The translations under genes were made by a program, and so were the position numbers. Positions 9,422 to 20,394 of a stretch of DNA of 64,000 bases are shown piece by piece; position 1 is the stretch's first letter, and the number at the start of each line of letters is the position of its first letter. The stretch is from Cupriavidus numazuensis. Lineage in GTDB: Bacteria > Pseudomonadota > Gammaproteobacteria > Burkholderiales > Burkholderiaceae. The stretch covers positions 158,188 through 222,187 of the forward strand of contig NZ_CAJPVI010000003.1 in assembly GCF_905397435.1 (NCBI RefSeq), given 5' to 3'. Under the pieces are notes generated by a model that was not told where the DNA came from, made no database searches, and saw only the letters and a list, made by a program, of their open reading frames with translations.

Positions 9422-9702
9422 TGAACGATTACATGGTCTTGCGGAATTGCGCGGCGCCAGTTCTCGCGGCGGAGCCGAGGGGATTGGGGCACTCCAGCAG
9501 GCTCGGCCTTTGTGAGGGGGCTAAGGCTCGGGCGTAAACCGATAATTGTCGGTTGGCAGGCTGCTGCATTGAGCCCTACTCAAGTAGGGGCGGTGGCCAA
9601 GCGGTGAGTTGCCGAATGGCGCGGATAGCGGTATGGAGAATTCCCGCGGAGTATTGTCTGTTGCGAAAGCGGAAGACGCAGCAACAAGGCGGGCCTGCAC
9701 CA
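9422..9702. other. Intergenic region with small hairpin
   Basis: 281 bases between the ABC-F gene and the Wzy_C gene, both leftward. It contains a 7-bp perfect hairpin with a 2-nt loop (9574-9589), which could help end the ABC-F transcript but has no adjacent T-run on the minus strand. The rest must include the Wzy_C gene promoter. No open frame with credible protein features is seen. Confidence 0.4.
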
Positions 9703-11634
9703 TCACGCAATCTGCTCGATCTGCTCCTGCAGTTCCAGCCATTTTTCTTCAAGCGTTTCCAGTTCGCCGTTGACTTCGCCCTGGCGCTTGAGCATCTCCA
9801 TCAGCTTCGCCTTGTTGGCCTCGGCATAGCTGGTCTCATCGGCCATGAACTGGTCGATCTCGGTCTTGGCGGTCTGCAGCACCGTCATGCGCTTTTCCAC
9901 CTTTTCCAGTTCCTTGGTCAGCGGCTTGCGCAGGTGCGCCAGCCGCTGACGCTCGTCCGCTTCGGCGCGGCGCTGGTCCTTGCGGTTGACCGCGGCCGCA
10001 TTGCCGCCGGTCTCCGCCTGGTGCGCGGCCACGGCGGCGTTGCGCTTGGCCGCGGCCTGCTGCAGCAGCCAGTCGCGGTAGTCATCGAGATCGCCGTCGA
10101 ACGGCTTGATGGTGCCGTCGGCGACCAGCATGAACTGGTCGGCGGTGGCGCGCAGCAGGTGGCGGTCGTGCGAGACCAGGATCAGCGTGCCTTCGAACTG
10201 CGCCAGCGCCATGGTCAGCGCCTCGCGCGTGTCCAGGTCCAGGTGGTTGGTCGGTTCGTCGAGCAGCAGCAGGTTGGGCTTCTGCCAGACGATCAGCGAC
10301 AGCGCCAGGCGGGCCTTTTCGCCGCCCGAGAACGGCTCGATCGGCGCGGTGGCCATATCGCCGCGGAAGTTGAAGCTGCCGAGGAAATCGCGCAGTTCCT
10401 GCTCGCGGGTGTCCGGCGCCAGGCGCGCCAGGTGCTGCAGCGGAGATTCGTGGTCGCGCAGCGTTTCCAGCTGGTGCTGGGCGAAGTAGCCGATCTGCAG
10501 GCCCTTGCCCAGGCGCAGCGTGCCGGTGAGCGGATCCTGCGTGCCGGCCAGCGTCTTGACCAGCGTCGACTTGCCCTGGCCGTTGGCACCGAGCAGGCCG
10601 ATGCGCTGGCCGTTCTGGATCGACAGCGCCAGCTTGTGCAGGATGGTCACCGGCGGGTCGGCCTCGGCATAGCCGCAGTCGACGCCGTCGAGCACCATCA
10701 TCGGGTTCGGTGCGGCATCGGGCTCGCGGAACTCGAAGGCGAAGCCCGCAGCGACGTGCACCGGCGCCAGTCGCTCCATCTTCTCAAGCGCCTTGACGCG
10801 GCTCTGGGCTTGGCGCGCCTTGGTCGCCTTGGCCTTGAAGCGCGTGATGAACGATTCCAGGTGCGCGATTTCCTTCTGCTGTCGGGTATAGGCCGACTGC
10901 TGTTGCGCCATCTGCTGCAGGCGCAGGGTCTCGAACAGCGTGTAGTTGCCGCCGTAGCGGCGCAGCTGCTGGTTTTCGATGTGGACCGTGACGTTGCAGA
11001 TCGCGTCCAGGAATTCGCGGTCGTGCGAAATCATGACCAGCGTGCCCGGGTAGCGCGCGAGCCAGTCTTCGAGCCAGACGATGGCGTCGAGGTCCAGGTG
11101 GTTGGTCGGTTCGTCGAGCAGCAGCAGGTCCGACGGGCACATCAGCGCCTGCGCCAGGTTCAGGCGCATGCGCCATCCGCCCGAGAACGACGACACCGGC
11201 TGCGACACCTGCGGCAGCGTGAAGCCCAGGCCCAGCAACAGCGCCTCGGCGCGGGCCGGGGCGGTGTAGCCATCGGCATCGGCAAAGGCGGCGTGCGCTT
11301 CGCCTTCCGCACTGCCATCGCCGACCGCTTGTGCCTCGTTGATGGCGGCCTCGATCTCACGCAGTCGGGTATCGCCGTCGATCACGTAGTCCACTGCGCT
11401 GCGCGCTACTGCCGGCGTTTCCTGTGCCACGTGTGCGATGCGCCACTGTGCGGGCACCGTCACGTCGCCGCCGTCCGGGTGCAGTTCTCCTCGCAGCATG
11501 GAGAACAGCGTGGACTTGCCGCTGCCGTTGGCGCCAACGAGGCCCACGCGTTCGCCCGGATTGAGCGTCACGCTGGTGTGGTCGAACAGCACCTTGGTGC
11601 CGCGCTGGAGGACAAGCTGGTCGATTCGGATCAC
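9703..11634 (-). CDS. ABC-F family ATP-binding protein (YheS-like)
   Basis: Soluble twin-ABC ATPase of the translation-factor (ABC-F) class, without membrane domains. The first ATPase has GANGSGKST and FSGGWRMRLNLAQAL; the second has GANGQGKST and FSGGEKARLALSL. An inter-domain linker rich in charged helices and a C-terminal coiled coil (about the last 110 residues) are present. The GTG at 11634 (VIRIDQLVLQRG) gives 643 residues, close to E. coli YheS; the frame also extends to an ATG at 11769, adding 45 residues without homologous character. Neither start has a strong ribosome-binding site. YheS and relatives act on the ribosome; a role in antibiotic protection is not indicated. Confidence 0.9.
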   Translation of the reverse strand: MIRIDQLVLQRGTKVLFDHTSVTLNPGERVGLVGANGSGKSTLFSMLRGELHPDGGDVTVPAQWRIAHVAQETPAVARSAVDYVIDGDTRLREIEAAINEAQAVGDGSAEGEAHAAFADADGYTAPARAEALLLGLGFTLPQVSQPVSSFSGGWRMRLNLAQALMCPSDLLLLDEPTNHLDLDAIVWLEDWLARYPGTLVMISHDREFLDAICNVTVHIENQQLRRYGGNYTLFETLRLQQMAQQQSAYTRQQKEIAHLESFITRFKAKATKARQAQSRVKALEKMERLAPVHVAAGFAFEFREPDAAPNPMMVLDGVDCGYAEADPPVTILHKLALSIQNGQRIGLLGANGQGKSTLVKTLAGTQDPLTGTLRLGKGLQIGYFAQHQLETLRDHESPLQHLARLAPDTREQELRDFLGSFNFRGDMATAPIEPFSGGEKARLALSLIVWQKPNLLLLDEPTNHLDLDTREALTMALAQFEGTLILVSHDRHLLRATADQFMLVADGTIKPFDGDLDDYRDWLLQQAAAKRNAAVAAHQAETGGNAAAVNRKDQRRAEADERQRLAHLRKPLTKELEKVEKRMTVLQTAKTEIDQFMADETSYAEANKAKLMEMLKRQGEVNGELETLEEKWLELQEQIEQIA

Positions 11635-11794
11635 GAGTAAGGCAGAAGCGTCGGTAAGCGGGGATAAAACAGCGGAAAAGCGCGGAAAGCGCGGACAGCG
11701 GCCCAGGATGCGGCGCTCGGCGGCATTGTAGCGTTTCCCGTCGGTGGTGACCCGCTCGTTTGACGGCATGTCCTAGGGATTACCCTTGAATGAT

Positions 11795-11809
11795 GAAAAC
11801 CCTGTTTTC
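11795..11809. promoter_or_regulatory. Inverted repeat, possible operator of the RpiR-type regulator
   Basis: A perfect 6-3-6 inverted repeat, GAAAAC-CCT-GTTTTC, lies between the ABC-F gene and the regulator start at 11898. RpiR/MurR regulators bind AT-rich inverted repeats near their own promoters, so this is a candidate autoregulatory site. A further AT-rich stretch follows (about 11828-11843). Binding is inferred from position and symmetry only. Confidence 0.4.
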
Positions 11810-11897
11810 TTGTTCTCGGTCTGCGTGTAAATTCATTTTCATTGCGGCCACCACGACCGATGTCTGGTTTTCACATCGGCCAAAGCTCCTGATACCC

Positions 11898-12869
11898 ATG
11901 CCGGACGGCACCTCGATCTCTGAACGTATTGCGCGCAGCCTGCCTGCGCTGACGCCCGCTCACCAGCGCATGGCCGAATACGTGCTCGCCAATCCGTTCC
12001 GCGCCGCGACGATGCGGATCGATGAATTCGCGGCGGCGGTGCAGGTATCGGTCGCGACGGCCAACCGTTTTGCGCGCGCGCTCGGGTTTGATGGCTATCC
12101 GCAGTTCCGCGCCGAACTGGTGCGCGGTTTCGAGGCGACGCTGGCGCCGGTGGAGCGTTTGCGTTCGGAGCTGGAGCGGCCTGCCACGGCCGCCGAGGCA
12201 TTTGCAGCGTCGCTGGACAACGCCGCCGCGAACCTCGAGGCCACGCGCCGCGCGCTGGATGCCGACGCGTGCGAACGGGCGGTATCCGCGATTCTTGCCG
12301 CGGAGCGCGTCTACATTGCGGGCTTCGGCGCAAGCGGCTTCCTGTCGGGCCTGCTGCAGCACGGCCTCGAAATGCACTGCCGCATGGTGACCTCGGTCGC
12401 CGGTGCGGGCGGTGCGTCGCACGCGGCGCGCCAGTTGTTCAAGCTGAGCCCCGCCGACCTCGTCATCGCCATCGCGTTTCCGCGCTACGTGTCGGATACC
12501 GTGGTGCTGGCCCAGCGCGCCAAGGCACGCGGCGCGCGCTTGCTGGCGCTGACCGATGGCCCGACCTCGCCGCTGGCGCCGATTGCCGATATCGCGCTCT
12601 ATGCGCAGGCCGCCAACCGGCTGTCGGCCAATTCGGATGCCAACGTGCTCGCGTTGATCGAAGCGCTGTGCGGCGCCGTGGCACACCGCGCCGAACGCCC
12701 GGTCAAGGCCGCGGCCGAGATGACTGAATTCCTGCTGCCGTGGCTGTATGGCGCCCATGCCGGCAATGCCGGCACTACGGCAGCTGCACAGCCCGTGGCA
12801 TCGGCCGATGCCGATGATGGCAAGCCCGCCACCGGCCGCCGCAACCCTTCCAAGCACCCGAAAGCTTAG
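11898..12869 (+). CDS. MurR/RpiR family transcriptional regulator
   Basis: An N-terminal HTH_6 domain (residues about 1-80, with MAEYVLANPFRAATMRIDEFA and VSVATANRFARALGF) is followed by a SIS sugar-isomerase-fold effector domain (about residues 110-250, with VYIAGFGASG). The ATG at 11898 is preferred because it begins the HTH domain; the frame extends to 11790 without family features. The C-terminal 40 residues are Ala-rich and low in complexity. Six bases separate it from the isoaspartyl peptidase gene, so it probably regulates the downstream peptide genes and itself. SIS domains usually bind phosphosugars, and MurR binds MurNAc-6-P, so a cell-wall-derived signal is plausible but unproven. 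Confidence 0.88.
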   Translation: MPDGTSISERIARSLPALTPAHQRMAEYVLANPFRAATMRIDEFAAAVQVSVATANRFARALGFDGYPQFRAELVRGFEATLAPVERLRSELERPATAAEAFAASLDNAAANLEATRRALDADACERAVSAILAAERVYIAGFGASGFLSGLLQHGLEMHCRMVTSVAGAGGASHAARQLFKLSPADLVIAIAFPRYVSDTVVLAQRAKARGARLLALTDGPTSPLAPIADIALYAQAANRLSANSDANVLALIEALCGAVAHRAERPVKAAAEMTEFLLPWLYGAHAGNAGTTAAAQPVASADADDGKPATGRRNPSKHPKA

Positions 12870-12875
12870 TCCCCT

Positions 12876-13850
12876 ATGAACCAAGCAGTCATTGCCATCC
12901 ACGGCGGCGCCGGCACGATCACGCGTGCGGCCATGGATTCCGCCCGCGAACGCGAATACATCGAAGCGCTGGAACAGGTGCTGCTGGCAGGCCAGCGCGT
13001 GCTGGCCGGTGGCGGCACGGCCATCGACGCTGTGACGGAAGCCGTCCGCCTGCTGGAAGAGTGCCCGCTGTTCAACGCCGGCAAGGGCGCAGTGCTGACG
13101 CACGCCGGCACCTACGAACTCGATGCCGCCGTCATGGATGGTGCGACGCTCAATGCGGGCGCGGTAGCGTGCGTATCGCGGCTGCGCAACCCGGTACTGG
13201 CCGCGCGCGCTGTGATGGATCACAGCGAACACGTGCTGTTCGCGGGCGAAGGCGCGGAAGCCTTTGCCGAGGCACACGGGCTGGAACTGGTGTCGCGCGA
13301 TTACTACTACACCAAGGCCCGCTACGAGCAATGGGAACGCGCGCGCGCCGTGCAGGGCATGGCGCTGCTCGATCATGATGCCGCCGCGCTCGCCGCGCGC
13401 GCGCTGGCCGGCAAGCCCGATCCGATCGATCCGGACAGCAAGTTCGGCACCGTCGGCGCCGTGGCCTGCGACAGCTTCGGCAACCTGGCCGCCGCGACGT
13501 CCACGGGCGGCGTCACCAACAAGCAGGTCGGCCGCGTCGGCGATTCGCCGCTGATCGGCGCCGGCTGCTATGCCGATGACGTTGCCGCGGTGTCGGCCAC
13601 GGGCACCGGTGAAATGTTCATCCGTACCGTGGCAGCACATGATGTGTCGGCACAGATGCGTTATGCCGGCCTGTCGCTCGAGGAATCGGCGCGCCGCGTG
13701 GTCATGGAAAAGCTGCCGGCTATCGGCGGCCGTGGCGGCCTGATCGCGGTGGACCGTGCCGGCAATATCACGCTGCCGTTCAACACCGAGGGCATGTACC
13801 GCGGCTTTGCGCGCGCGGACGGTCCGGTGACCGTGTCGATCTACGGCTGA
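12876..13850 (+). CDS. iaaA: Isoaspartyl peptidase / L-asparaginase (Ntn hydrolase)
   Basis: Threonine-type Ntn hydrolase that cleaves beta-aspartyl (isoaspartyl) dipeptides and asparagine. The precursor is expected to cut itself before T192 in FGTVGAVACD, which becomes the N-terminal nucleophile of the beta subunit. The N-terminal AIHGGAGTI and the STGG segment (about residue 209) fit the family, as does the 324-residue length. In E. coli the homologous iaaA sits just before gsiABCD, and the same order holds here: gsiA starts 48 bases downstream. The inserted RpiR regulator upstream differs from the E. coli arrangement. Confidence 0.93.
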   Translation: MNQAVIAIHGGAGTITRAAMDSAREREYIEALEQVLLAGQRVLAGGGTAIDAVTEAVRLLEECPLFNAGKGAVLTHAGTYELDAAVMDGATLNAGAVACVSRLRNPVLAARAVMDHSEHVLFAGEGAEAFAEAHGLELVSRDYYYTKARYEQWERARAVQGMALLDHDAAALAARALAGKPDPIDPDSKFGTVGAVACDSFGNLAAATSTGGVTNKQVGRVGDSPLIGAGCYADDVAAVSATGTGEMFIRTVAAHDVSAQMRYAGLSLEESARRVVMEKLPAIGGRGGLIAVDRAGNITLPFNTEGMYRGFARADGPVTVSIYG

Positions 13851-13898
13851 CACGCCGTTTTCCATCCGCAATTCCCGCAGCAATCCCAGGGGGAGCCA

Positions 13899-15788
<1,890 letters not shown>

Positions 15789-15814
15789 AATCGGTTTATC
15801 CAAGGAGAATCAAG

Positions 15815-17371
15815 ATGTCTGCATGGATGGTTTCGCCCAGGCTGATGGCCGGGCTGCTTGTGACCGGCGCGATGGGCGCGCTGGCGCCGGTGTCTGCCTT
15901 TGCCGCCAAGGACGCGGTAATGGCTGTCGCTTCCACGTTCACCACGCTGGACCCGTACGATTCGAACGACACGTTGTCGCAGGCCGTAACCAAGAGCTTC
16001 TACCAGGGCCTGTTCGGCCTGGACAAGGACATGAAGCTGGTCAACGTGCTGGCCGAAAGCTATGACGTCAGCAAGGACGGCCTGACCTACACGATCAAGC
16101 TCAAGAAGGGCATCAAGTTCCACGACGGCACCCCCTTCGACGCCGCCGCCGTGAAGGCCAACCTTGACCGCGTGACCAACCCGGCCAACAAGCTCAAGCG
16201 CTATACGCTGTTCAACCGCGTCGCCAAGACCGATGTGGTGGACAGCAGCACGGTAAAGGTCACGCTGAAGGAGCCGTTCTCGCCGTTCATCAACGTGCTG
16301 GCCCACCCGTCGGCCGTGATGATCTCGCCCGTGGCGCTGCAGAAGTACGGCAAGGAGATTGCCTTCCATCCGGTCGGCACCGGCCCGTTCGAGTTCGTCG
16401 AGTGGAAGCAGCCCGATCACCTGAAGGGCAAGAAATTCGCCGGCTACTGGAAGACCGGCTATCCGAAGATCGACACCGTCACCTGGAAGCCGGTGGTGGA
16501 CAACAACACCCGCGCGGCCATCATGCAGACCGGCGAAGCCGACTTTGCCTTCAGCATCCCGTTCGAGCAGGCCGCGGTGCTGAAGAACAGCCCCAAGGTG
16601 GACCTGATCGCGGCGCCGTCGATCATCCAGCGCTACCTGAGCCTGAACACCACGGTCAAGCCGTTCAACGACCCGAAGGTGCGCCAGGCCATCAACTACG
16701 CGATCAACAAGGACGCGCTCGCCAAGGTGGCCTTTGCCGGCTACGCCGTGCCTGCCGAAGGCGTGGTGCCGCCGGGCGTGGACTATGCCGAGAAGCTGGG
16801 CCCGTGGCCGTATGACCCGGCCAAGGCGCGCGCGCTGCTCAAGGAGGCCGGCTACCCGAACGGCTTCGAGACCACGCTGTGGTCGGCCTATAACCACACC
16901 ACCGCGCAGAAGGTGATCCAGTTCGTGCAGCAGCAGCTGCAGCAGGTCGGTATCAAGGCCAGCGTGCAGGCGCTGGAAGCTGGCCAGCGCGTGGAGAAGG
17001 TGGAAAGCGTGCAGAAGCCGGAAGACGCTGGCGTGCGCATCTACTACATCGGCTGGTCGTCGTCGACCGGTGAGTCGGACTGGGCGCTGCGTCCGCTGCT
17101 GGCCTCGGAGTCGATGCCGCCGAAGTTGCTGAACACCGCGTACTACAAGAACGACCAGGTCGATGCCGACATCGCCGGTGCGCTGCGCACGACCGATCGC
17201 GCCGAGAAGGCCAAGCTGTACAAGGACGCGCAGGAACGCATCTGGAAGGATGCGCCGTGGGCCTTCCTGGTGACCGAGAAGGTGCTGTACGCGCGTAGCA
17301 AGCGCCTGACCGGTGCGTATGTGATGCCCGATGGCTCGTTCAATTTCGACGACATCGATATCAAGCAGTGA
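15815..17371 (+). CDS. gsiB: Peptide/glutathione ABC transporter, periplasmic binding protein
   Basis: Family 5 solute-binding protein (518 residues) that captures peptide in the periplasm. An N-terminal signal peptide of about 30 residues ends at VSAFA-AKDA. The family segments [24 protein letters not shown] and [20 protein letters not shown] are clear. The AAGGAG upstream supports the ATG at 15815. It starts 26 bases after gsiA. Downstream, a 134-base gap with a palindromic repeat separates it from the permease genes, which may allow the binding protein to be made in excess. Confidence 0.93.
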   Translation: MSAWMVSPRLMAGLLVTGAMGALAPVSAFAAKDAVMAVASTFTTLDPYDSNDTLSQAVTKSFYQGLFGLDKDMKLVNVLAESYDVSKDGLTYTIKLKKGIKFHDGTPFDAAAVKANLDRVTNPANKLKRYTLFNRVAKTDVVDSSTVKVTLKEPFSPFINVLAHPSAVMISPVALQKYGKEIAFHPVGTGPFEFVEWKQPDHLKGKKFAGYWKTGYPKIDTVTWKPVVDNNTRAAIMQTGEADFAFSIPFEQAAVLKNSPKVDLIAAPSIIQRYLSLNTTVKPFNDPKVRQAINYAINKDALAKVAFAGYAVPAEGVVPPGVDYAEKLGPWPYDPAKARALLKEAGYPNGFETTLWSAYNHTTAQKVIQFVQQQLQQVGIKASVQALEAGQRVEKVESVQKPEDAGVRIYYIGWSSSTGESDWALRPLLASESMPPKLLNTAYYKNDQVDADIAGALRTTDRAEKAKLYKDAQERIWKDAPWAFLVTEKVLYARSKRLTGAYVMPDGSFNFDDIDIKQ

Positions 17372-17390
17372 TGGGGACGTGAAGGCTGGC

Positions 17391-17456
17391 ACTTCGTGGA
17401 TGTGCCGGCTTTCGCTCCCGGCCCCTTTCCCGCCAGCGGGAGAGGGGAGAACACAG
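17391..17456. repeat. Dispersed palindromic intergenic repeat, copy 1
   Basis: Matches copy 2 (23384-23449) along its length: a shared 5' block (ACTTCGTGGA, then GTGCCGGC) and, exactly 31 bases in, a 12-bp stem-loop (17422-17447, one wobble pair, 2-nt loop) rich in C on the left and G on the right. It lies inside the gsi operon between gsiB and gsiC, where it could act as a transcript-stabilising or attenuating hairpin, as REP elements do. Confidence 0.75.
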
Positions 17457-17505
17457 ATCGGTGCTTAAGCCGAATGTGGCCTGCGGTCATTACCTCTGAA
17501 GCGTC

Positions 17506-18426
17506 ATGCTGAACTATTTCCTCAAACGATGCCTGGGCGTGATTCCCACACTGCTGATCGTGGCGGTGCTGGTATTCCTGTTCGTCCATCTGCTGCCCGG
17601 CGATCCCGCGCGGCTGGCGGCGGGCCCGGAGGCCGATTCCGCGACCGTTGAGCTGGTACGCAAGGACCTGGGCCTGGACAAGTCCCTGCCTGAGCAGTTC
17701 GTGAACTTCTTCTCGAACGCCGCGCGCGGCGAGTTCGGGCATTCGTTGCGTACCAAGCGCGCGGTCAGCGACGAGATCGGCGACCGCTTCATGCCGACGC
17801 TGTGGCTGACCGTTGCGTCGATGGCGTGGGCCGTCGTCTTCGGCATGGTGATCGGGATCTGCTCGGCGGTCTGGCGCAATCGCTGGCCCGACCGGCTCGG
17901 CATGACGCTGGCCGTGTCCGGCATCTCGTTCCCGGCATTTGCGCTCGGCATGCTGCTGATGGAAGTGTTCTCGGTGCAGCTCGGCTGGCTGCCGTCGATC
18001 GGCGCCGATAGCTGGAAGCACTACGTGCTGCCGTCGCTGACGCTGGGCGCGGCCGTGGCAGCGGTGATGGCGCGTTTTACGCGCGCATCGTTTGTCGAGG
18101 TGCTGCAGGAAGATTTCGTGCGTACCGCCCGCGCCAAGGGCGTGCGCGAGACCGTGGTTGTGGCCAAGCACACGCTGCGCAACGCGATGATTCCCGTGGT
18201 GACCATGATGGGCCTGCAGTTCGGCTTCCTGCTGGGCGGCTCGATTGTCGTTGAGAAAGTCTTTAACTGGCCGGGCCTCGGGCGCCTGCTGGTCGATGCC
18301 GTCGAGATGCGCGACTACCCGGTGATACAGGCCGAGGTGCTGCTGTTCTCGCTCGAATTCATCCTGATCAACCTGGTGGTGGACTTGCTCTACACCGTGA
18401 TCAACCCAACCATCCGCTACAAGTAA
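17506..18426 (+). CDS. gsiC: Peptide/glutathione ABC transporter permease, first subunit
   Basis: Inner-membrane permease of the DppB/OppB/GsiC type, 306 residues with about six membrane helices. The N-terminal [21 protein letters not shown] and HLLPGDPA are typical of DppB proteins. The cytoplasmic EAA loop that docks on the ATPase is around [13 protein letters not shown], and the [22 protein letters not shown] segment near the C-terminus is conserved in the family. It forms a heterodimer with gsiD, 12 bases downstream. Confidence 0.93.
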   Translation: MLNYFLKRCLGVIPTLLIVAVLVFLFVHLLPGDPARLAAGPEADSATVELVRKDLGLDKSLPEQFVNFFSNAARGEFGHSLRTKRAVSDEIGDRFMPTLWLTVASMAWAVVFGMVIGICSAVWRNRWPDRLGMTLAVSGISFPAFALGMLLMEVFSVQLGWLPSIGADSWKHYVLPSLTLGAAVAAVMARFTRASFVEVLQEDFVRTARAKGVRETVVVAKHTLRNAMIPVVTMMGLQFGFLLGGSIVVEKVFNWPGLGRLLVDAVEMRDYPVIQAEVLLFSLEFILINLVVDLLYTVINPTIRYK

Positions 18427-18438
18427 AAGGAGGCAGGC

Positions 18439-19350
18439 ATGACCGAGATTTCCACGCCCGCCGACAGCCAGGCAGCCACCGCAGCAGCGGCCCCGCAGGC
18501 CGTGCGTACGCCCTGGACCGAGTTCTGGCGCAAATTCCGCAAGCAGCACCTGGCGCTGGGCGCCGGCGCGTTCGTGCTGCTGCTGATCGTGGTGGCGATC
18601 CTGTCGCCGCACCTGGTGCCCTACGATCCCGAGAATTTCTTCGACTATGACGCGCTCAATGCTGGCCCGTCCGCAGCCCACTGGATGGGTGTGGATTCGC
18701 TCGGGCGCGACATCTTCAGCCGTATCCTGGCTGGCACGCGCATCTCGCTGGCGGCGGGTTTCCTGTCCGTCATCATCGGCGCCGTGATCGGTACCGCGCT
18801 GGGCCTGCTGGCCGGTTACTACGAAGGCTGGTGGGACCGCATCGTGATGCGCATCTCCGACGTGCTGTTCGCGTTCCCGGGCATCCTGCTGGCGATCGGT
18901 GTTGTCGCGATCCTTGGCAACGGCATGGTCAACGTGATCTTTGCCGTGGCGATCTTCAGCATTCCGGCGTTTGCGCGGCTGGTGCGCGGCAATACGCTGA
19001 TGCTCAAGCGCCTGACCTATGTGGAAGCCGCACGCAGCATTGGCGCTTCGGACTGGACCATCCTGATGCGGCATATCCTGCCGGGAACGGTATCGTCGAT
19101 CGTGGTGTATTTCTCGATGCGGATCGGTACGTCGATCATTACCGCGGCGAGCCTTTCGTTCCTCGGGCTCGGCGCACAACCGCCCACGCCGGAGTGGGGT
19201 GCCATGCTGAACGAGGCCCGCGCCGACATGGTGACGGCGCCGCACGTAGCGATCTTCCCGAGCCTGGCGATCTTCCTGACGGTGCTGGCCTTCAACCTGC
19301 TCGGTGATGGCCTGCGCGATGCGCTCGACCCAAAGATCGACCGGCGCTGA
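18439..19350 (+). CDS. gsiD: Peptide/glutathione ABC transporter permease, second subunit
   Basis: Inner-membrane permease of the DppC/OppC/GsiD type, 303 residues. A cytoplasmic N-terminal tail of about 40 residues precedes the first helix, and the [19 protein letters not shown] motif is diagnostic for this subunit. The EAA loop reads [12 protein letters not shown]. The start has a textbook AAGGAGG site. The P1 peptidase gene begins 6 bases after the stop, so transporter and peptidases are one transcriptional unit. Confidence 0.94.
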   Translation: MTEISTPADSQAATAAAAPQAVRTPWTEFWRKFRKQHLALGAGAFVLLLIVVAILSPHLVPYDPENFFDYDALNAGPSAAHWMGVDSLGRDIFSRILAGTRISLAAGFLSVIIGAVIGTALGLLAGYYEGWWDRIVMRISDVLFAFPGILLAIGVVAILGNGMVNVIFAVAIFSIPAFARLVRGNTLMLKRLTYVEAARSIGASDWTILMRHILPGTVSSIVVYFSMRIGTSIITAASLSFLGLGAQPPTPEWGAMLNEARADMVTAPHVAIFPSLAIFLTVLAFNLLGDGLRDALDPKIDRR

Positions 19351-19356
19351 GGCGAG

Positions 19357-20394
19357 ATGGAGATGGAACCGCTGACACCGGTCATTGGCACGCTGCCCGC
19401 TGGCGCACGCAACCGCATCACGGACGTGGCCGGCGTGACGGTCGGGCATTGCACGCTGGATGAAGGCGACGTGCAGACCGGAGTGACCGTCGTACGTCCG
19501 CATGCCGGCAATGTCTATCTGCAGAAGGTGCCTGCCGCGTGCGCCGTCATCAACGGCTTCGGCAAAAGCGTCGGGCTTGTGCAGGTCGAGGAACTGGGCG
19601 TGCTGGAAACGCCCATTGCGCTGACCAATACGTTTGCTGTTGGCGCGGTGGCGCAGGCGCAGATCCACGAAGCCATTGCCGCAAATCCGGAAATCGGCCG
19701 GTCGCTGCCGACGGTCAATCCACTGGTGTTCGAATGCAATGATGGCTACCTGAACGACATTCAGGCGATGGCCGTCGACCGCGGCCACTATGAGGCTGCC
19801 TGCGCTGCCGCTGGCGCCGACGTGCAGGCCGGTTCGGTCGGTGCCGGGCGAGGCATGTCGTCGTTTGGCGTCAAGGGTGGCATCGGCACCGCATCGCGGC
19901 TGGCTGGCGGTTATTGCGTTGGCGCGCTTGTGCTGGCGAATTTCGGCACGCCGGAATCGCTCGTTATCGCTGGCCGACATGTCGGTGATGAACTGGCTGC
20001 GCGGCTTGCGGCACCCGCGACCGAGCCTGAAAAGGGCTCGATCATCATCATCCTCGCCACGGATGCGCCGCTCGACGCGCGCCAACTGCGCCGGCTGGCG
20101 CTTCGTGCGGGGGCCGGCCTGGCCCGCACGGGTTCGGTGTACGGGCATGGATCGGGCGATATCGCACTCGCGTTTTCCACGGCATACACCGTACCGCACC
20201 ATGCTGCGGAGCCCATGCCGTTCATGCCGCTGCTTCATGAAAGCCGGCTCGATCCGTTGTTCCGCGCGGCGGCTGACAGTGTGGAACAAGCCATTCTTCA
20301 CGCACTGTGGCAGGCCGTGCCCGTCCGTAGCCGTGATGGCCACCGCCGGCAGGCGTTGCTTGATGTCATGTCCGAACTGCGCAATCCAACATGA
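19357..20394 (+). CDS. P1 family peptidase (DmpA-like D-/beta-aminopeptidase)
   Basis: Self-processing N-terminal hydrolase of MEROPS family P1 (DmpA, BapA), whose members release N-terminal D-residues or beta-amino acids from short peptides. The segment GSIIIILATDAPL is present; by analogy with DmpA (cleavage between Gly and Ser), autoprocessing is predicted between G227 and S228, leaving S228 as nucleophile. ITDVAGVTVGHCT near the N-terminus and GGIGTASR are further family marks. There is no signal peptide, so it should act on imported peptide in the cytoplasm. Its stop overlaps the next start by 4 bases. Confidence 0.88.
   Translation: MEMEPLTPVIGTLPAGARNRITDVAGVTVGHCTLDEGDVQTGVTVVRPHAGNVYLQKVPAACAVINGFGKSVGLVQVEELGVLETPIALTNTFAVGAVAQAQIHEAIAANPEIGRSLPTVNPLVFECNDGYLNDIQAMAVDRGHYEAACAAAGADVQAGSVGAGRGMSSFGVKGGIGTASRLAGGYCVGALVLANFGTPESLVIAGRHVGDELAARLAAPATEPEKGSIIIILATDAPLDARQLRRLALRAGAGLARTGSVYGHGSGDIALAFSTAYTVPHHAAEPMPFMPLLHESRLDPLFRAAADSVEQAILHALWQAVPVRSRDGHRRQALLDVMSELRNPT

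Noticed and set aside
9587..9620. Segment resembling the 5' part of a tRNA-Leu/Ser (GGCGGTGGCCAAGCGGT)
   Set aside because: No matching acceptor, anticodon or T arm could be folded downstream.
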